Below are positions 6,995-9,094 of a DNA stretch of 9,094 bases, piece by piece. The notes beneath the pieces are model-generated. The model saw only the letters and a list, made by a program, of their open reading frames with translations, did no database searches and was not told where the DNA came from. Within the stretch, counting starts at the first letter, position 1, and each line of letters starts with the position of its first letter. The DNA comes from Spirochaetota bacterium (GTDB lineage: Bacteria > Spirochaetota > Spirochaetia > DTKZ01): NCBI GenBank assembly GCA_029562045.1, contig JAKQWJ010000352.1, forward strand, positions 1-9,094, written 5' to 3'. Both the position numbers and the translations under genes were made by a program.

Positions 6995-7068
6995 GCGTCC
7001 ATAGCTCAACTGGATAGAGCAGCTGCCTTCTAAGCAGCAGGCCGGGGGTTCGAGTCCCTCTGGACGCG
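6995..7068 (+). tRNA. tRNA-Arg (anticodon TCT)
   Basis: The acceptor stem is GCGTCCA (6995-7001) with TGGACGC (7061-7067), and G7068 is the discriminator. The D stem is GCTC/GAGC. The anticodon stem is GCTGC/GCAGC around loop CTTCTAA, giving anticodon TCT at 7029-7031, which reads AGA and AGG. The T arm is GGGGG-TTCGAGT-CCCTC with one G-T pair. CCA is not encoded. Its last 20 bases recur twice downstream and its T-arm recurs in inverted form, so this gene is the source of, or target for, the repeat array that follows. Confidence 0.97.
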
Positions 7069-7150
7069 GAAAAAGCTGCACGTTTCCGTTATCGCCGCAT
7101 ATCATCGACCACAGACGAGGGACTCGAACCTCGGCGGGCGGGTTTGCCCG
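7049..7150 (+). repeat. 102-bp direct repeat, copy 1 (tRNA-Arg tail plus linker plus start of palindromic element)
   Basis: This copy is identical over all 102 bases to 7338-7439. It starts in the T loop of tRNA-Arg, includes the 3' tail and discriminator, a 48-base linker (7069-7116) and the first 34 bases of palindromic element 1. Right after the tRNA, CGGAAA (7067-7072) can pair with TTTCCG (7083-7088), a possible trailer hairpin. Confidence 0.95.
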
Positions 7151-7206
7151 GAAAACCCGCAGGTCCGCGCCGAAAGCGCAGCGGAAGGCGCGGATTCGAG
7201 TCCCTC
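7117..7206. repeat. Palindromic element 1, ends derived from the tRNA-Arg T-arm
   Basis: GAGGGACTCGAA (7117-7128) pairs perfectly with TTCGAGTCCCTC (7195-7206). Inside lie two hairpins. The first is GCGGGTTT (7138-7145) with AAACCCGC (7153-7160) around a 7-base loop; the second is CCGCGCC (7165-7171) with GGCGCGG (7187-7193). The whole 90 bases can fold as a three-way junction. Its right end continues into TGGACGCG, the tRNA-Arg acceptor tail (to 7214). Confidence 0.92.
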
Positions 7207-7214
7207 TGGACGCG

Positions 7215-7259
7215 ATCAAGGGGATATAATTCGAAAACCCTTTTTGCCTTTTTTGAAGC
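7215..7259. other. Unique 45-bp spacer between palindromic elements 1 and 2
   Basis: This AT-richer stretch replaces the 48-base linker found at the other two junctions. It contains TATAAT (7225-7230) without a usable -35 box. AAGGG (7218-7222) can pair with CCCTT (7238-7242), followed by three more T and then a TTTTTT run near 7249-7254. It could be a weak terminator of the tRNA transcript, but the stem is short and the loop long. Confidence 0.3.
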
Positions 7260-7349
7260 GAGGGACTCGAACCTCGGCGGGCGGGTTTGCCTGGAAAACC
7301 CGCAGGTCCGCGCCGAAAGCGCAGCGGAAGGCGCGGATTCGAGTCCCTC
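7260..7349. repeat. Palindromic element 2, near-identical to element 1
   Basis: The element matches 7117-7206 in 89 of 90 bases. The single difference is T7292 against C7149, in the loop of the first inner hairpin, so all stems are intact. It too is followed by TGGACGCG (7350-7357), giving a third copy of the 20-base tRNA-Arg tail TTCGAGTCCCTCTGGACGCG at 7338-7357. Confidence 0.92.
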
Positions 7350-7439
7350 TGGACGCGGAAAAAGCTGCACGTTTCCGTTATCGCCGCATATCATCGACCA
7401 CAGACGAGGGACTCGAACCTCGGCGGGCGGGTTTGCCCG
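7338..7439 (+). repeat. 102-bp direct repeat, copy 2
   Basis: It is identical to 7049-7150, but here the tRNA tail is attached to palindromic element 2 instead of a tRNA. It carries the same 48-base linker (7358-7405) and ends 34 bases into palindromic element 3. The exact identity of the non-tRNA linker points to a recent duplication or to gene conversion. Confidence 0.95.
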
Positions 7440-7490
7440 CGCAGCAGGGCCAAACCCTGAAAACAGCTTTGGCGATTAAGATTTGAGTCC
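7406..7490. repeat. Palindromic element 3, diverged or chimeric copy
   Basis: The first 34 bases equal element 1, then the sequence differs completely. Even so, GGACTCGAA (7409-7417) pairs with TTTGAGTCC (7482-7490) over 9 bp including one G-T pair, where element 1 would have its closing arm. A different inner hairpin forms: GGGTTTG with CAAACCC plus CCC with GGG, one C bulged. No tRNA tail follows. The reading as an old copy is an inference. Confidence 0.6.
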
Positions 7491-7511
7491 TGAGATGCCG
7501 AGAATTACTAA
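7483..7511 (+). promoter_or_regulatory. Weak candidate promoter for the OmpA-domain gene
   Basis: TTGAGT (7483-7488) and TACTAA (7506-7511) are 17 bases apart, but the -10 matches consensus at only three positions. No better candidate was found in 7491-7586, which otherwise holds only the leader and the ribosome binding site of the next gene. Confidence 0.2.
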
Positions 7512-7586
7512 GGGATTGTCACAACAATGCACCGGCCCGATTACCATCCGGCCTGGTTCGGCAAGCACATAAAGGAGAGGCGTACC

Positions 7587-8402
7587 ATGGACGAAAAAGG
7601 CAGCGATAGAGATTATATCTCCAAGGAAAAACACGAACTCGATTATGTCCTGCGCAAATGGGAGAAGAGGACCACTCAGGCAAACCGGGACCTCCTCAGC
7701 TCCGCCCTGGACCAATTTGCCGGCGATCCGGCGAACGAACCTTTTACCCGGGACATATTCTATTCCTTCGCGGAAAAAACCGGACTCATCCCCAAACTGG
7801 AAGGGAGCGGCTCCGGCGGAGGCATTCCTGGTTTTGGGGAAGAAAACGAGCCAAAAAGAAAAAAATGGTGGCTCTGGGCGCTTCTGGCCCTTCTGGTCGT
7901 CGTGGTGGTTCTGTTTTTCCTCCGGGGCTGCTTCGGCTGCGCCCCTGAGGCTGAAAAGGCCCCGGTGGCGGTGCCGGCTCCCGTTCAAACGGCGCCTCCC
8001 CAGCCCACCCCTCCGCCCGTTCCGACACCGCCGCCGAAAAGGGTCGTCACCCTGGCGGGTCTCCCTGCGGACAGCCTGGTCATCCGCTTCATGCCGGACC
8101 AGACCGATATCATGGTAAAGGGTGAAGAGGCGAAACTGCAGGCCCTCATCGGGGGATTGAAAAAATTCGACGAGGGCAGCATCCTGCTGACCGGCCACGC
8201 CGCCAGCATCGGCTACCCCAAGGGAGAAAAACTGGTCAGCGAAGGGCGGGCCAGATTCATCGCCAAAAAATTCGTCGAGGCCGGCGTATCCCGGGACATC
8301 AAGATCCAGACCCGGGGCATGGCGGCGACCCAGATGTTGAAACACGAAAAACGGGCCATCGCCCGGGCCCTGAGCCGTCGGGTGGAGCTGACGGTGGAAT
8401 AA
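7587..8402 (+). CDS. Inner-membrane-anchored protein with C-terminal OmpA-like domain
   Basis: The protein has 271 residues. The ATG at 7587 is chosen for the AAAGGAGAGG just upstream (7571-7580); an in-frame ATG at 7527 would add 20 residues without such a site. Residues 1-90 are charged and soluble and carry no signal peptide. KRKKWWLW then leads into one membrane helix (about 94-112), a Pro-rich linker (126-150) and an OmpA-like domain (152-271). The topology is therefore N-terminus inside, OmpA domain in the periplasm, as for MotB-like anchors, but no MotB plug motif is seen. At the peptidoglycan site the usual Asp of GxTDxxG is Ala206 (GHAASIG), while the Arg is kept (SEGRAR, Arg221). 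Loss of the Asp suits a cell wall without diaminopimelate, as in treponemes, or loss of wall binding. The gene ends just before a strong terminator and looks monocistronic. Confidence 0.85.
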   Translation: MDEKGSDRDYISKEKHELDYVLRKWEKRTTQANRDLLSSALDQFAGDPANEPFTRDIFYSFAEKTGLIPKLEGSGSGGGIPGFGEENEPKRKKWWLWALLALLVVVVVLFFLRGCFGCAPEAEKAPVAVPAPVQTAPPQPTPPPVPTPPPKRVVTLAGLPADSLVIRFMPDQTDIMVKGEEAKLQALIGGLKKFDEGSILLTGHAASIGYPKGEKLVSEGRARFIAKKFVEAGVSRDIKIQTRGMAATQMLKHEKRAIARALSRRVELTVE

Positions 8403-8427
8403 TTCCCCTTCCAAGGTTACACACGGA

Positions 8428-8462
8428 GGCCGCCCGCAGAATCGGGCGGCCTTTTTTGTTTT
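8428..8462 (+). terminator. Strong rho-independent terminator after the OmpA-domain gene
   Basis: GGCCGCCCG (8428-8436) pairs perfectly over 9 bp with CGGGCGGCC (8443-8451) around the six-base loop CAGAAT. It is followed by TTTTTTGTTTT. It lies 26 bases after the stop codon and isolates the msrA gene from upstream transcription. Confidence 0.93.
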
Positions 8463-8515
8463 GCGCCGTCACGGGTTTTCAGTATCTTTTCTCCGTACCA
8501 ACGGAGGATTTCAGG

Positions 8516-9094
8516 ATGAAAAGAACTCTCGCCCTTTTTCTGCAGCTCCTGGCCGCCGCGTCCTTCGGCGGCCTTGCCCACTCGGGACCATCGAAGGAAA
8601 AAATCACGCCTCCATCGACCGGACACCCCAAGGAAGGATCCTATCACAGCATCGTTCTCGGAGGCGGCTGTTTCTGGTGTCTGGAGGCGGTATACGAACG
8701 CATCGACGGAATACAGTCCGTCGTGTCCGGTTACGCCGGCGGCGACGAACCGAACCCGAATTACGAAACGGTCTCGTCCGGAACCACCGGACACGCGGAG
8801 GTGGTGAAGATCACCTTCGACCCCGGAGCCATTTCTCTGGAAAAGATCCTCGACCTTTTCTGGAAATCCCACGATCCCACGACCAAGGACCGCCAGGGAG
8901 CGGATGTGGGGCCCCAGTATCGTTCGATCATCCTGTACCGGGGCGAACCCCAGCGGCTCGCAGCGGAGGAGTCACGAAAGCGGCTGAACGCCTCGGGCCT
9001 GTACAGCCGCCCGGCGGTCACCGAGATCGCGCCCCTGGCTTCCTTTTACGAGGCGGAGGCTTACCACCAGGATTATTACGAGAAGAACCCCCTG
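8516..9094 (+). CDS. msrA: Exported peptide methionine-S-sulfoxide reductase MsrA (5' part)
   Basis: MsrA reduces methionine-S-sulfoxide in oxidised proteins. The frame is open to the window edge, giving 193 residues. The ATG at 8516 follows GGAGG (8503-8507). The first 22 or so residues form a signal peptide (MKRTLALF, hydrophobic core, then GGLAHS), so the enzyme should work outside the cytoplasm. The catalytic motif GGGCFWCLE puts the nucleophile at Cys52 and a second cysteine at Cys55. Further family blocks are SGYAGG, TGHAEVV with the conserved Glu, and HDPTTKDRQGADVGPQYRS with the conserved Asp and Tyr. Resolving cysteines, or a fused MsrB domain, would lie beyond the end and cannot be judged. 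It is preceded by a strong terminator, so it needs its own promoter, which I cannot place with confidence. Confidence 0.95.
   Translation, partial: MKRTLALFLQLLAAASFGGLAHSGPSKEKITPPSTGHPKEGSYHSIVLGGGCFWCLEAVYERIDGIQSVVSGYAGGDEPNPNYETVSSGTTGHAEVVKITFDPGAISLEKILDLFWKSHDPTTKDRQGADVGPQYRSIILYRGEPQRLAAEESRKRLNASGLYSRPAVTEIAPLASFYEAEAYHQDYYEKNPL

Noticed and set aside
7049..7439. CRISPR array
   Set aside because: The repeats are 90-102 bp, too few and too long, the intervening sequences are themselves repeats, and there are no cas genes.
7089..7486. Several small ORFs in the tRNA-derived array (both strands)
   Set aside because: They simply translate T-arm and palindrome sequence, a common source of false proteins beside tRNA genes; no ribosome binding sites support them.
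7516..7547. TTGTCA with TACCAT as promoter of the OmpA-domain gene
   Set aside because: The spacing is 20 bases and the -10 is poor.
7476..8414. 312-codon - strand ORF opposite the OmpA-domain gene
   Set aside because: The + strand has the ribosome binding site, membrane helix, OmpA motifs and a terminator; the antisense frame has none of these.
8461..8488. Possible msrA promoter TTGCGC-16-TATCTT
   Set aside because: Only three -35 and four -10 positions match, and it overlaps the T-run of the upstream terminator; too weak to list.

Overview
By eye the window is GC-rich (near 60% or above) and bacterial. It holds nine protein genes, two tRNA genes and two unusual repeat arrays. A spirochaete of the Treponema/Spirochaeta type is the best guess. 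It rests mainly on an OmpA-like protein that lacks the Asp used elsewhere to bind diaminopimelate in peptidoglycan, and on the style of a small exported protein that I cannot name. This assignment is tentative.

Region 1 (2-4321, + strand) is a run of tightly packed genes. It starts with the 3' part of a PdxA-type dehydrogenase, whose stop codon lies inside a good sigma70-type promoter (700-729). Then come a small exported protein, an M24 Xaa-Pro-type peptidase, an NrnA-like DHH phosphoesterase and a PfkB-family sugar kinase. The last two overlap by 4 bases. The set looks like salvage and housekeeping work: peptide turnover, nanoRNA/pAp breakdown and sugar phosphorylation.

Region 2 (4322-4626) is a convergent intergenic stretch. 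It carries about eleven degenerate 20-bp tandem repeats, most of which can form a small hairpin, followed by a possible bidirectional terminator. On the - strand (5399-4627) lies a TrmH/SpoU RNA methyltransferase. Its reading frame is broken at a run of seven G; the last third, with motifs 2 and 3, sits in another frame.

Region 3 (5435-6836, + strand) has a clear promoter, a PanE-like ketopantoate reductase, a strong nested stem-loop and a small cupin protein.

Region 4 (6863-7490) is the most striking part. A strong stable-RNA-type promoter drives tRNA-Pro(TGG) and tRNA-Arg(TCT). After these lies an array of structured repeats built from pieces of tRNA-Arg. It has a perfect 102-bp direct repeat that includes the tRNA 3' tail, and two 90-bp elements that differ at one loop base. 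The ends of these elements are 12-bp inverted copies of the tRNA-Arg T-arm. A third, diverged copy still keeps its outer stem. No integrase or transposase is visible, so how the array arose and what it does are open.

Region 5 (7587-9094, + strand) has an inner-membrane-anchored OmpA-domain protein, a textbook terminator and the start of an exported methionine sulfoxide reductase MsrA that runs off the window.
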